From Scenedesmus sp. ARA3 (taxonomy: Eukaryota > Chlorophyta > Chlorophyceae > Sphaeropleales > Scenedesmaceae): 64,000 nucleotides of DNA. A program made the translations under genes and the position numbers. Shown one piece after another: positions 53,247 through 64,000 of this stretch. The stretch is taken from contig RWJK01001085.1 in assembly GCA_004335835.1 (NCBI GenBank), forward strand, positions 49,026-113,025. The letters run 5' to 3'. Within the stretch, counting starts at the first letter, position 1, and each line of letters opens with the position of its first letter. A model generated the notes under the pieces. The model worked only from the letters and a program-made list of their open reading frames with translations. It was not told the DNA's origin and ran no database searches.

Positions 53247-54072
53247 TACAGGTGGCTAAAATGATGCGTTGGCATTTCTTGAAGATAGAAGTTCATGTGT
53301 CCAGCGGCAGCGCATCTGGTTAGCATGGTGCTTATCGTGTTAAGTTTCTGCATGTTGTTGATATTGTGCCTCTGTTACTTGAGTGGCAACCACTGTTGCC
53401 AGAAAGCATGGCTGGCAGTGGGTGCAGCTTCCCGGCACTGCATGATGCCAGCATTGAACTCGGCAGCTCTGCGCCTGCAGTAATCACTGCAACTGCCGCA
53501 AGCACGCAGGATGTTATGTCATGGCAGGGCCACCAGCTCAAAGGAGTTGTGCACTGCACATGCCTTGGCTTATAGCTTTTATCTCTTGCGTTGTGTTGTT
53601 GTGACAGCTGTCCAGCGACATGCATTGCTCTCCGGTGCATACTTGTCACATGGTTGAAAGGCTGCGTGAAGTGCTTTGTGTGCAGCCTTGCATTACGCTA
53701 TTGTCTGTTGCCAGTTTGGCGCTGCTTGCCAAGCATCCGGGATTAGCTGTGCGCGCGCACAGGTTGAGCAGGCACACACTGAATTTGTTATCTTGAAAGC
53801 AGTGGTTGAGCGCTGACACAGCATGGCATCCCCACTGCTACCTGCATGTGCACGCAGCGGCAAGCACACTGGCGTGTGTTTTTGATGTGATCATGCACAT
53901 ACAGGCACATGCAGGTTGCAGCATACGCAGGGCATGCCATGAGCAGTTGCTTCATTGATTTGACTGGCATTTGAGTCGCCTGCAGGCACAGCTGTGGCTA
54001 CTGCCTAGGCTGCTTCATCATTGCTTGCAGCAGCTAAATGCATATGCTCGCTGGTATGGCTTACAAGAAGAC

Positions 54073-54093
54073 TATTATTATTATTATTATTGT
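54073..54093. repeat. (ATT)7 microsatellite
   Basis: Seven ATT units lie in intergenic DNA. It is the only AT-rich microsatellite noted in the window. Confidence 0.9.
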
Positions 54094-54261
54094 TATGCTC
54101 GCTGGTACCGCTGGTTGTTGCTTTGTTACAGGCATCTGCGAATGCCCTGTCTGGCCTTTTCCCCTGTTGGGGTTGAACAACAGAAGCCTGCTTGAACCCT
54201 GTTAGCGGCCAGCATCAGTGTGGTGCGGCTCACCGGGAGGTGGTGGGCTTGAGATGCGGTC

Positions 54262-54294
54262 GTTTGTTGGATACTTACGGTTTGTTGGATACTT
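54262..54294. repeat. 15-bp direct repeat, two copies
   Basis: GTTTGTTGGATACTT occurs at 54262-54276 and 54280-54294, separated by three bases. Confidence 0.9.
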
Positions 54295-54985
54295 TGCGTG
54301 CACATGGCTTCTGAGTATGGACGAGTCCTCTGGCGATGTTGCCGTTACGCGTGATGTAACAAGCTTCGGTCTTACATGCAGGGCTGATGAGCAAGCAGGT
54401 GGCAGCCTTTGTTGCAACAATTGACCTGTCACGCTGGTTGCAGTAATCACAAATCCACTTGATGTGCAGCACCTGCAGTGCCCAGACGACTGCCGCTAAC
54501 AGCGCCGCATCCATACCCTCCAGACCCGGTTGTGCTGCCTCAGGCTCTGAGGAGGTGTCTTTGTGTGGAGACGCAGTTGGCTGTGATGCGATGCAAACCA
54601 CCGCCTGCGTCAGCTGACCAGCACTGCCTGTTCCTAGTTGCCAAAGAGTTGCAAACCAAAGAGTTGTAAACCGAAGGTTGGCACAAGTATCAACAGCCAA
54701 GCCAACCTCTCTGCCTCCTGCTAGGAGACCGCAGTTTAGACTTGTTGCACAGTTACAGACTTCAAATTTGCAGAGCACAGATCATCACAGAGCTTCGAGC
54801 CAATCACAGGATCAGTTTGTGCGATGGAAGACAAAGCCCATATTTATGGAATGAGATCAGTTCAAGCCCCACGCTCATCGCCCGGCTGCCTAACACAAGC
54901 CTTGCCATGCGCTGGCCGCTGCTCCGCACTGTTCTGCTGTGAAGGAGCGAGGCACAGCGCTGCTGTGCACAGCGGCGTGCTGCGT

Positions 54986-57300
54986 TTAGCCCAGGTTGTT
55001 GTTGTTGACCTTGTCCAGGCGTGCGGGCGAGGCCAGGTACTCGGCAATGCCTGGCAGGCCGGCAATGCGGCCGTGGTGCGCCACCAGCAGTGGGTACTGC
55101 AGCAGGCAACATGTGCGAAAGATATGAGCTCCAGACACACAGCACACAGCAAAAGCTGTGCCACAGCAATTGCCAACAAGCTGACAGGTGCTCAGTTATC
55201 TACACCCACACTACAGCACCATGCAGTAGCTTGCAGTCAAGTCACCTCTTGCATGCGGGGCCCTGCTGCAACAATATATGCGCTGCCAAGCGCTCTCGTG
55301 TAAGCAGCTGTCCTGCCCAACTATGCATCTAAATCGCACCCTCCCGCTCACCGCAGCTGTCACCTCCTCCTTGAAGATGCGCAGGTGCAGGTCCACGATC
55401 TCCCACACGCACAGGTCGGCAGCAGTCAGGCTGCCACCCACGATGAAGCCACTGCCGCCGCCGTTGCGGGCCAGCAGCTGCTCCAGGAAGGCAAAGTGTG
55501 CGCCGCTGTTGCGGCCCGTGGAGCTGTCCGGTGCAATGTGGGTTGCCTGGTAGGCGGACTTGGCCTCCTCCTTCTGCGCAGGCATGGCAAGAGAAAAAAG
55601 ACAGCCTGAGGCATGAGGCGCAGCTGCATGGTGTGTTGCGGCAGTGCAGACAGATCACTGCTATGCTGGAAGTCAGCATGCAACAGATGGCGTCTGCACT
55701 GCTGGTGCTGGTGACATGATGTGCTCGACAGCATCAGGCAGCAGCCCGGCTGCTGTTGGACTGCTGCTTGTGGTCAGCAACGGCATCTGTGTAGGCACAG
55801 CTGATTGCGCCTGCTGAGCTGTGTGTGGCCCACTGGGGGTTATGCCTGGCATTTTGGAGCTGCAGTGTCTGCGGTTGCCAGCGGTGTTTATTTTGCTGAC
55901 CCTGCCTGCTGTGCTGCGCAGTGCCTCCCACCCACCAGCTCGTCACCATAGATGAGCTTCAGGTACACGCCACGGATGGACTGCAGCAGCAGGGGAGAGC
56001 AGCGCCAGACAAACACGTCTGAGTAGTGTTGTTGGTTGCGTCTCATGCAGCTGCCAGGTGCATCTGGTGCTGAACATGCATCGCGCTTGACCCTGCGGCC
56101 AGCTTCACATAACGGCAAAGTCAATCGTGACAGTTGTTGACTCTTGTCGGCTACAGTTCCAGTGGGATAATTCATTTAACACCCGCTTACACACTCACTT
56201 ACATGTCACGCTGCCAATGAAAACAGCAAAGTCAATGTCGATAATTTGCATGAGCTAACCGGACCCAGTGTCCATTACATGAGCGAGAGCGCACCAATCA
56301 TCCAATAACAATGCCTGATTGGCCAGATCACCAATAACTAAAGCTGCGCTGCATCAGCCGCACCTCCACGCCGTCAATGATCTGGTCCACTGCCGCCATC
56401 TCCGCCTCGCCGCTGCCGTACAGGCCGTGCTTGCGCGCCACATGCCTTCAGGAGGACACAGCAGCCAGCAGCCAGCTCAGCTGCAGCCACACAGCCAAGG
56501 TGCCATGCTGCATGCAGCGCTGCATCAGGCGCATCTGCTGCTTCTTGACTATGTGTGCCAGGCTGTAGAAGGCCTGGACAGGTTCATAGCTTGCATCATG
56601 CTACGCAACTGCAGGCTGCTCTGCTGACTGGGCTAATGGCGTTGCTGTGATGATAACAAGCACCACAGCGGCTGCAGCGCTGCCAGCCCCACCTGATGAT
56701 GGTGTTGCTCTGGCAAATGTCCACGTCGCCATCAACCAGCCTGCAGAAGACACCACAGCAGGGGTACATACTCAGCACTTGTTGTGTGTGATCTTCTGGG
56801 CAGGCAGGCACAGCTACTGCATCATTGAGCTGAACCAGTGGTGAGCTACGTGTGCCTGCTGGCTCACCTTGGGCACTGGCCGAACGGGTATGTGACACCG
56901 TTTGACTTCATGTCAGCGTAGTCAACATCCTTGATCTCATACTCAACGTTCTGTTGGGGCAGCAGCATTACGGCAGACGGCGTATGGGCGGCTTGGTGCC
57001 TTGACTTGCAGGATTTGTTTGAGGGGTCCCACGCCTATTGACTCAACTCAAGCAGCTGGCATTGCTGCGATCAACCATATTTGCCTTGCTCAATAATGAG
57101 CACTTGCCTTTGCTGCACACATCAGCTTGAAGACCTCAACACGGCCCCTGCAGCAGCAGCACAGTGCATGATGATCAGCCTGCAGCTGATGATGCAACTG
57201 CTGCAGCTGCTACAGCCATCACGGCTCATCGCAGGGTTGGACGTCAGATCGCTATAATCGGTTTGTACCTAAGAGGGAAGTAGTACAGTGTGAGAGGCAT
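54986..57300 (-). CDS. GST: Glutathione S-transferase (sigma-like)
   Basis: This is a cytosolic glutathione S-transferase that conjugates glutathione to electrophiles or reduces peroxides. Exons on the minus strand: 57300-57269, 57147-57108, 56950-56868, 56740-56693, 56445-56364, 55980-55936, 55573-55352, 55096-54986, giving 220 residues, typical for the family. The thioredoxin-like half has MPLTLYYFPLRGRVEVFKL with the catalytic-type Tyr, and VDGDVDICQSNTIIRHVARK, the glutathione-binding Gln-Ser motif. The helical half has AAVDQIIDGVE and FIVGGSLTAADLCVWEIVD, the N-capping box region. Intron 2 (56951-57107) uses a GC donor (AAG then GCAAGT). Assignment to the sigma-like class rests on the YY and SNTI motifs and is less certain than the family. 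Confidence 0.92.
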
Positions 57301-57911
57301 GGTGCGGACGATGTTTTCACCGAATGTACTGGATGCTTGCAGCTGGTGAGCGGATCAAGAGATGGAGAGGATGCTGCAGGCAGCCTGGTGGGTCGCAGCT
57401 GTAACGCGTGGTATGGTGCGATGCTCGGGCGTTGATGGAGCCATGATGCCGAGAACAGCAAGCCGGCTGTGTCAGGGTTTCGGCATCGGTGGCATATTAT
57501 GACGACTGCCTCAGGAAGCACGCAGCAGCGAAGAATAGGGTGAAACACATCGTTATTGACTATTCTGGTGTGTGCAATTCTGCTGCATCCATCAAGCAGC
57601 TTCAGACAGTCACCAACAGCAAGTGCTTGCAGGTCCTGCACACACTCGTGTGCTTGCCTCGGGTGTGTTTCTCCAAACGGCACAGGCCGTGCTGTAAGCT
57701 GCCTCGTCACCTTCAGTAGTACTTCAACCAGCCTTCTGCAGCTACCAACGGTTGGAGACCTCTGCTAGTCAAACTTCTACTCCATCTGTGGTGCTGGCCT
57801 CTGCCGTCAACAGCGCAGTGTCTACCCTCAACTGCCAGCTGCTGAAGCACATGTTTTTGCCACAGGCTGTGAGCCTGGGCCATTGGGCTGCATGCAGCGG
57901 CAGCAGGCGCG
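57301..57911. promoter_or_regulatory. Shared upstream region of GST and Gln/Ser-rich genes
   Basis: These 611 bases lie between divergent start codons. Open frames here lack domains. No promoter motif was recognised. Confidence 0.4.
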
Positions 57912-58259
57912 ATGGATCGCAAGCGGCCACGTGTAGACGACAGAGACAACAGCAGGAGGCCAGTCAGCCCCCAGCAGCATGAAAGGCCGCCCAGCAAGCA
58001 GGCGCGGAGGGATGACAGGGAACTGCCCGCTTCATTGCGTGGCCGCGTTTTCATGTGAGTGGCAGCAGTGAGGCACATTGTTTTCTGTTGATGCATTCAT
58101 TAGGGTTGGCTGGCGGGGGTGTTGTCAGCAGCTGGCCAGCTTCTAGAGGGTCTGTCCGCAATAGGCTCGCATGGTAGCTGTGCCAAACAACGATGCGGCT
58201 GCTGACATAAGCAAGAGACTTGCAGCGGGTGTCACTGGCAGCTTCGTGCTTAGGTGCGC

Positions 58260-58300
<41 letters not shown>

Positions 58301-58828
58301 AGGTCCAACCAGCAGCCTCGGGAAGACCCTAGCAGCGTAGGCAGGCCCAGCCAGCAGCAGCTGCACAGGGACAGCAAGCCTGCTGGTGAACGGCAGCAGC
58401 AGCATGGCAGCAGCAGTGGCAGGGGTATAGGCAGCCAACCGGGCAGGGACAGGGAGCCAGGCAAGGCCTCCCACAGCATTAGAGACGCCGCAGACAGGGA
58501 CAGAAAGCCTGGGCACACGCTGCCACACAGCAAGCAGGATGGCAGGGACCGCAGCAGCAGCACGCCACGCGCAGCCACAGCAGCAGCAGCAGGTGCAGCC
58601 AGGGATCCAGACGTCAGCAGGCAGTGCGCCAGCCAGTATGACATGGGCCGGCAGGCAGCAGCCCGGCCTAGTCAGTATGACATGAGCAGCAGCAGTCATC
58701 AAAGAGCTGGCGGCAGGCCTGGCGGTGGGCAGCAGCAGCAGCAGGAGCAGCGGCGGCCACTTACCAGGGGGGGTCCGGCGGCACAGCACAGCAGCAGGCC
58801 TGCTGGGCAGGTGAGTGACAACCGGCAC

Positions 58829-58862
<34 letters not shown>

Positions 58863-59192
58863 CGGGTGGCAGGCAGCAGCAAGACAGCAGGCCTGCATCA
58901 GGCGGCCGGGAGAGGCCTGGCCAGCCCACAGGTCAGCACAGGGGCAGCAGCAGCAGCATGCAGCAAGGCGCTGAACGGAAAAGGCCTGCCGGCAAAGGCG
59001 AGGAGCGGCCTGCAGGCCAGGCAGGCACACTGGGGAGGGAGCATCGCAGTGTTGAGCCTGGCAGCAGCAGCAGGGCGGAGAAACAAGTGCCGCGCAGTCA
59101 CACACCAGCAGCAGCAGCAGCAACTGCTGCTGAGGTGGCAGCTGGTGGTGAGCTGGCCGCTGCACAGCCACAGCCATCACCGGAGCTGAATG

Positions 59193-59238
<46 letters not shown>

Positions 59239-61022
59239 CTCTGGGGAGCATGCTTCTCAGCAGCAGGCTGAGGCATCAGAGGTGCGCCGGGCCTCACAAG
59301 AGTCACCAGGCGAGAGTCAGCAGCATGTGCGAGCTGCTGCTGCTCCTGACGGGAACACAGGGAGCGCAGACATAGGTACCGCTATAGCTGCTGCCCCTCC
59401 TGCCGGTAGCGGTGGCAATGGCGCAAAGAGGCGGCCTATTGAGTTCAACTTGGCCAGCCAGCCAGCGCCACCTGTTGAGGGCCTGAAGCCTCGCCCCAGC
59501 AGCAAGTACAGCACACCACAGCAGGCCCAGGAGCAGCAGGCGCCTGCCCAGCAGCAGCAGCAGCAGGCAAGGCAGGCAGCAGGCCGCAGCAGTGGGGATG
59601 GGGCGACCGCAGGGCCTGGCAGCTTCCAAAGGGATGTGGGGCCCCAAGCTGCCCACAGCAGGCGCAGCAGTGAAGCATCAGGACACAGCAATGACCGCAG
59701 CAACAGGGGCGCAGCAGACTACCGCAGTGAGCACTGGCAGCAGCAGCAGCAGCAGCAGCGCAGGGATGCAGATGCCAGGCACAGGCGCAGTTCATCAGGC
59801 GCTGCAGCCAGCAGTGGCCACCACAGGAGCAGGAGCAGGAGCAGGAGTCCCAGGGAGAGCTTGCGCTCAGCTAGCAGGGACAGGCATGCTACGCCAGCTC
59901 ACTCAGATCGTGAGCAGCTTCACCAGCAGCAGCAGCAGCAGCCCGGCAGCAGTGTGCGCGGCAGCCAGCCGGCCTCATCAAATCATGAGGTGCGTGCAGC
60001 CGCCCCCAGCCTGTCACAGCACGCGCCATCTCACGATCGTGGCACATCTGCTGATGCTCAAGAGCAGCAGCTGGGCAGTGTGGCTGAAGCACGGCGGCAG
60101 CAGCAGCAGCAGGGAGGCAAGCAGTGGCAGCAGGCGCCTGCTGCAGGTTTCAGCAGGCGCCATATCTCACCAGTCTCACCACCTGATGCTGCTGCAGCAG
60201 CAGCTGCTGCTGCTGCTTCAGGCGTCGCCAGGATGCGCAGCCTCTCCCCTGCCGCTGCAGCCGTGGACGCACCACACAGCCTGGGCCTGACTCTACTGCG
60301 GCGGACCACGCAGCAGATCACGCTGCCGCTGCAGCCGCCGTCGCCGCTGTCAGCACCACGCAATGCAGCTGCTGCTGCTGCTGCCAGCAGGCCGCCTGAG
60401 GTGCAGCAGGCGCTGGTCTCGCTGCAGGCGCGGCGGCAGGGCATGGTGGCGCTGCAGCTGCGGGGGCTGCCCCTCAGCAGGCACATGGCGTACAAGGAGA
60501 CCTGGGCTGCAGCCTGCAAGGTGGGTGCGGTGTTGCTGCGCGCAGGGCGGCGGGGTGGCTGTTGTTGTGCATGGTTGTCATGCAGCAGTGGTTGCGCAGG
60601 CTGCTGCACTCAATGATGTAGTGACTGTGTGCTGGCCAGGGCAACCCGGCCGTTGCTGGCCACTGCTACCAGCAAACACGTGTTCAATGTTGAGGGGGAT
60701 CTGTGAGCTGACAATGTGTTGCGCCTCACTGATGCAGGCTGGCAGGCTACGCCCTGAGGCAGTGGACGGCGCAGTGGCAGCAGCGCGGCGCCGCGCAGCA
60801 GCAGCGCAGGCGCTGCGGCCGCGCTTTGGTGCCTGCCTGCTGCCCCCTGTGGACCCGTCAGTGCCTGTGGCTGCGGCTGGCGGGGGCGAGGAGGGCCACA
60901 TCCAGCAGCTGCAGCGGCTGATTGACGCCATGGCGGCACAGGAGGCCGCGCCGTTCTGCGAGCAGCTGCCTGATGGTGGCAGCATGCTGCTGCCTGCCAG
61001 CCTGCAGGGGCTGCTGTGGTGA
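57912..61022 (+). CDS. Large Gln/Ser-rich, RS-containing nuclear-type protein
   Basis: I do not recognise a catalytic or binding domain. Three exons: 57912-58054, 58303-60520, 60738-61022, giving 881 residues. Exon 1 encodes a basic/acidic leader (MDRKRPRVDDRDNSRRPVSP) that looks like a nuclear localisation signal. Exon 2 is dominated by poly-Gln and poly-Ser encoded by CAG and AGC runs, Arg/Asp-rich stretches and an RS segment (RSRSRSRSPRES, about residues 550-575). The least biased part is the C-terminal 130 residues, with QALVSLQARRQGMVALQLRG, an Ala/Arg-rich helix and LIDAMAAQEAAPF. RS content and basic leader suggest a splicing or transcription-associated protein, but this is inference. 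The 3' splice site of intron 1 is embedded in a (CTG)13 run. Confidence 0.75.
58261..58299. repeat. (CTG)13 tract forming the end of an intron
   Basis: Thirteen CTG units run directly into the CAG acceptor of exon 2 of the Gln/Ser-rich gene. The repeat replaces the usual pyrimidine-rich tract. Confidence 0.92.
59194..59239. repeat. CAG run encoding poly-Gln in the Gln/Ser-rich gene
   Basis: About fifteen consecutive CAG codons lie within exon 2, encoding a glutamine tract. Shorter runs of the same kind occur at about 58830-58862 and 59739-59758. Confidence 0.85.
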
Positions 61023-61783
61023 CGTCAATGCATGAATTAAGCGGATGATGTGGCCACATGGGAGGGGACCTGTTGGGCGTCTGGGCCTACAGATGATCCT
61101 GAAGCGATCTGTTCTGAGGTTTTGGCCCGACCTGCTGTGTGGTGTGGTGGCTGTGGCACGCATCCCTTTTGCAAAGTCCGCATATGGTTACTGTTACATG
61201 GCGGATTTGTTTGTTGCTTTCTGCATGCTGCTGTGGCCACCTCTGGTGCAGCCACTGCACGGCCGCCACGTGGCAGTGCACTGCATGACAGGGCCGGCTG
61301 CTTTCCGCACATTGCAGCGCCAACAAGCAGCCAGCACCAATCAAGAATTGCAACGAAGGCTGGCCAGGTGCGCAGCACCAACAACTCAAGCAATGGCCAG
61401 CAGCTATCCAATGCACCTCATCGTGCAGTTGCCAGGGGCACTCATGCAGCTGCCCCCCGCCACGGCACTGCCAATGCATACAACTAAACGATGCAAAGAC
61501 AGCCGCAGTTGTGTTGAGCGTAGCGTGTAGCTCAACCTAGCTAGGGAGGAGCGACAGCACCGCATCCACACGATTTGTGTGTTACACGACGGGAACACAG
61601 CCCGTTTTCGAGCCAATCCACTGCAGTGGCAAACAGTGCTGCACCCCATTCCTAGATGTACACGGGACCCGAACATGCACAGATGCCTGCCTGACACTAC
61701 TGACAGCGCTGGCTGGCTACCAACAAAAGCACTCGCACGACGCACACTGCATACACCAAGCATGTGGTGCATGCAGCGCCAGC
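61023..61783. other. Convergent intergenic region
   Basis: This is about 760 bases between the 3' ends of the Gln/Ser-rich and SAND-like genes. No exon, repeat array or RNA gene was recognised. Confidence 0.45.
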
Positions 61784-62116
61784 TCACTGTGCTGCATCCA
61801 CATCCATGCCGTCTGCACCACTAGCTGCAAAGTGTGCAGGTGCAGCAGCAGCAAACACAGCTGTGTGTGCCGCATTTTCATCAGCTGCTGCTGCAGCTGC
61901 TGCAGCCGCACCTTCACCAGTAGGGGCGGTCAAAATGCCAGCAGCTTCACCAGCTGCTGCAGGTGCTGCTGCGCCTGCAGCTGCAGTAGTTACTAGCCCA
62001 GCGTCCGCCGCTGCATAAGGCACATCACCACCACCATCATCCAGGCCTCCACCTTCTCCGCCCTCTTCATGCTGCTGCTGCTGCTGCTGCTGCTGTGGAG
62101 GCCCCTGATCTGACTG

Positions 62117-62150
<34 letters not shown>

Positions 62151-64000
62151 GCCTGCTCTGGGTGCTGCTGCTCCCACAGCCGCCGCTGCTCAACAGCCGC
62201 ATAGTTGGCAGCCAGCTTGGCCAGCTCGTGCTTATCCAGCCCTCGCACATTCAGCCAGTCTCCCATGCAGCACTCGCCGCCGCCATCCGGCCCCACAGCC
62301 CACACGCTGCTCTTCCACTTCTTGGCGCCGCCCCTGCCACACAAGTCCTCATAGCGTGATGCAGCCAGCTCATGCTCACCTACCAGCACCCGCTGCGGCC
62401 GCAGCAGCAGCACCCCGGGCGTGCCATTACACACCACCGCTAGCTTCTCAGGCACACCCTCCGGCAGCGGCAGGAGATCCACCGGCGGCGGCGGGCCTTG
62501 TTTTGCGCGCTTCTTCGCTGCTGCTGCTGCGCGTGCAGCTGCGCGCGCTGCTGCTGCCGCAGCAGCAGCCACTGGATCCTCCGGGGTGTCTGGCTGCATG
62601 GCATCATGCCCGTCTTCGCCGGCCTCTGCCCCGGCCCTGCTGCGCCATGCGCTGCGGGCCCGCTGCACCACGCCGGAGCCGCCCAGCACCTCACCCTCCA
62701 CCACAGGCAGCGGCGCGGATCGCAGCTGCTCCGTGAGCTGCTCTAGCGGGGTGTACCTGCAGCGCACGATACAAAGCGGTGTTGACTTTGGCTACTAGTT
62801 GTAGTACAACTACGTAGAGACACAGGTCTGATAGCTTCCCTGCTGGCGATCTGGATTCAGCTGGGGGTGCCTGCAGATGCCACTCAAGGCTTCAACTTCA
62901 AGTGACATACATCGAGTTGTGACTGGCTGCAGCTGCATTAACAAAGATCAGAAAACTGCTGATTGAGATACACGTGGCTTGTCACCTGCAGATGCCGTCC
63001 ATGGCCTCCGCCCACAGCGCGTCAAACATGGGGCTGCCGTACACCTTGGCCTCGTTGCGGAACGACCACGCGCTGCCCGCCCAGGAGCGCTCCGGCTGCT
63101 CCGCGATGTGCCGCAGCAGCTTGTTGCGCTCCTGTGGATGGGAATAGCAGGCAGGCAGGGACACGGCAAGTGAGATGCTTGACAAACATGGATATTGCAT
63201 GCATCAGCGGGTGAAAGATGGGGCCGCAATTGAGGTGGGAGGGAGCCCTGCACCTGACCCGCAGGCAGCAGGGGCCTGCAGGAAGGCGTGCAAATTGAGC
63301 GCATGCAAGCTGGCGTGCGCGCTGGACACTTGCGTGTGCATAACAGCATCAACTTGCAGCACTGTTGGCTGGGGGCTGGTGATCCTTTGCAGGGGCAGTC
63401 ACTGCCACAGCTGCGCAGCTGCCGACGAGTACTGCCATGGTCCATGCGCCTGCTGGTGCCGCTGTCCATCAGCTTGCGAGTGCCTGCCACCGCCCTCAAG
63501 CGGGTTAGTGCTGCTGGACTGCCGTACTGCTGCACTGCTGTACTGCTGTGCTGCTGTACTTCTCACCCTGAGGTCGTAAGGCTCCTTGGCTGTGTAGCAG
63601 TTCTCGATGTCTGGCAGGCTGAGCGTGCCGCGCCTGTCAGCGCTGAGGCTCACGCTGGGGTCGTACACCGTCTGCTTGTACCAGCTGCTCAGCTGGCCCC
63701 ACACGTAGTGCCCGCCGTACCTAAAGCCAGCATGTCACAGGGCAGGGTGAGGTGGTCGACGGCAGCGCAGATAGCATGTAGCACGCGGCGCGGTGATCAG
63801 GCACGCCTGCTAGCTCTGCAAGACAAAGCCTTCATATATGGCCTACACCACAGCTCCCCTGTCGTGTGAGCTGCGAATGCAGCAACGGCAGACAGGCACT
63901 GCTCGCAATCAACTGCAGTCTCATGCGCCTCTCAGCTGCGCTGCAGGCACTGCTGTGTCAACTGCCGCGCACCTCTTCTCCAGCAGCTTGGGGTTGATGC
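61784..64000 (-). CDS. SAND-like domain protein, 5' end missing
   Basis: This is a probable chromatin or transcription protein, cut off by the window edge so the N-terminus is absent. Exons visible on the minus strand: beyond 64000 to 63973, 63720-63567, 63131-62986, 62756-61784, about 433 residues. The N-terminal visible part is a well-ordered, Trp/Tyr-rich block I cannot name (YGGHYVWGQLSSWYKQTV, RRGTLSLPDIENCY, SAWSFRNEAKVYGSPMFDALW). After an Ala/Arg-rich linker comes a SAND-like segment: VVCNGTPGVLLL, then RYEDLCGRGGAKKWKSSVW, where KKWK replaces the usual KDWK. Poly-Gln runs and an Ala-rich acidic tail finish the protein. The one-base AG acceptor phases agree at all visible junctions. 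Functional assignment to DNA binding is inferred from the SAND-like core. Confidence 0.75.
62076..62154. repeat. Paired CTG (CAG on coding strand) runs encoding poly-Gln
   Basis: Two runs of CTG on the plus strand (about 62073-62096 and 62124-62150) encode two poly-Gln stretches in the minus-strand SAND-like protein, separated by a short Glu/Ser/Asp/Pro segment. Confidence 0.85.

Larger units (their letters stand above)
53247..54985. other. Convergent intergenic region with small repeats
   Basis: This lies between the 3' ends of the secreted repeat protein and GST genes. It contains an (ATT)7 tract (54073-54093) and a 15-bp direct repeat GTTTGTTGGATACTT at 54262 and 54280. No coding exon was recognised. 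Confidence 0.45.

Noticed and set aside
58051..58882. Long minus-strand open frames rich in Cys and Leu opposite the Gln/Ser-rich exon
   Set aside because: They are the complement of CAG/AGC repeats, which read as Leu, Cys and Ala without stops. They have no domain or splice structure.

Overview
This window looks like nuclear DNA of a green alga. The genes are dense and rich in short spliceosomal introns (mostly GTGAG or GTGCG donors and CTGCAG acceptors). CAG/CTG repeats are abundant, base composition is moderately GC-rich, and several products belong to plastids: a starch-granule initiation factor, a plastid-type aspartate-semialdehyde dehydrogenase, a green-lineage membrane protein and a pterin-dehydratase-like protein. 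A chlorophycean such as a Sphaeropleales species fits best, but the genus is a guess. No bacterial, viral or transposase genes were recognised. All gene models were spliced by eye. Reading frame carries through every chosen junction, and stop-to-start lengths divide by three.

Layout. 1-2077: no gene seen. 2078-4567 (-): PTST-like starch protein, head to head with 5156-6358 (+), a MAM33/p32 mitochondrial protein. 7389-10107 (+): secreted CAP/PR-1 protein, followed by a decayed 160-bp tandem array and about 2 kb of empty sequence. 13081-16715 (-) and 17471-20185 (+): two CK1-like kinases, head to head and sharing intron positions. 21551-22303 (-): plastid membrane protein, head to head with 22806-28691 (+), a 976-residue FHA-RING-armadillo-transmembrane protein. 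30782-33338 (-): 3-ketoacyl-CoA synthase. 34545-36565 (-): lipid-droplet hydrolase, head to head with 36883-39403 (+), aspartate-semialdehyde dehydrogenase. 40769-44555 (-): Rab GDI, head to head with 44933-46131 (+), the pterin-dehydratase-like protein. 48647-50140 (-): RRM protein, head to head with 50979-53246 (+), a secreted protein made of 15-residue repeats. 54986-57300 (-): glutathione S-transferase, head to head with 57912-61022 (+), a Gln/Ser-rich nuclear-type protein. 61784-64000 (-): SAND-like protein, 5' end outside the window.

There are 17 genes, and 14 of them form seven head-to-head pairs separated by roughly 0.3-0.8 kb. The genes do not form one pathway. They are housekeeping metabolism (lipid elongation and turnover, starch, aspartate-family amino acids, detoxification), trafficking, signalling and nuclear proteins. 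The most unusual products are the FHA-RING-ARM fusion, the secreted 15-residue-repeat glycoprotein, and the divergent kinase pair with altered DFG motifs.
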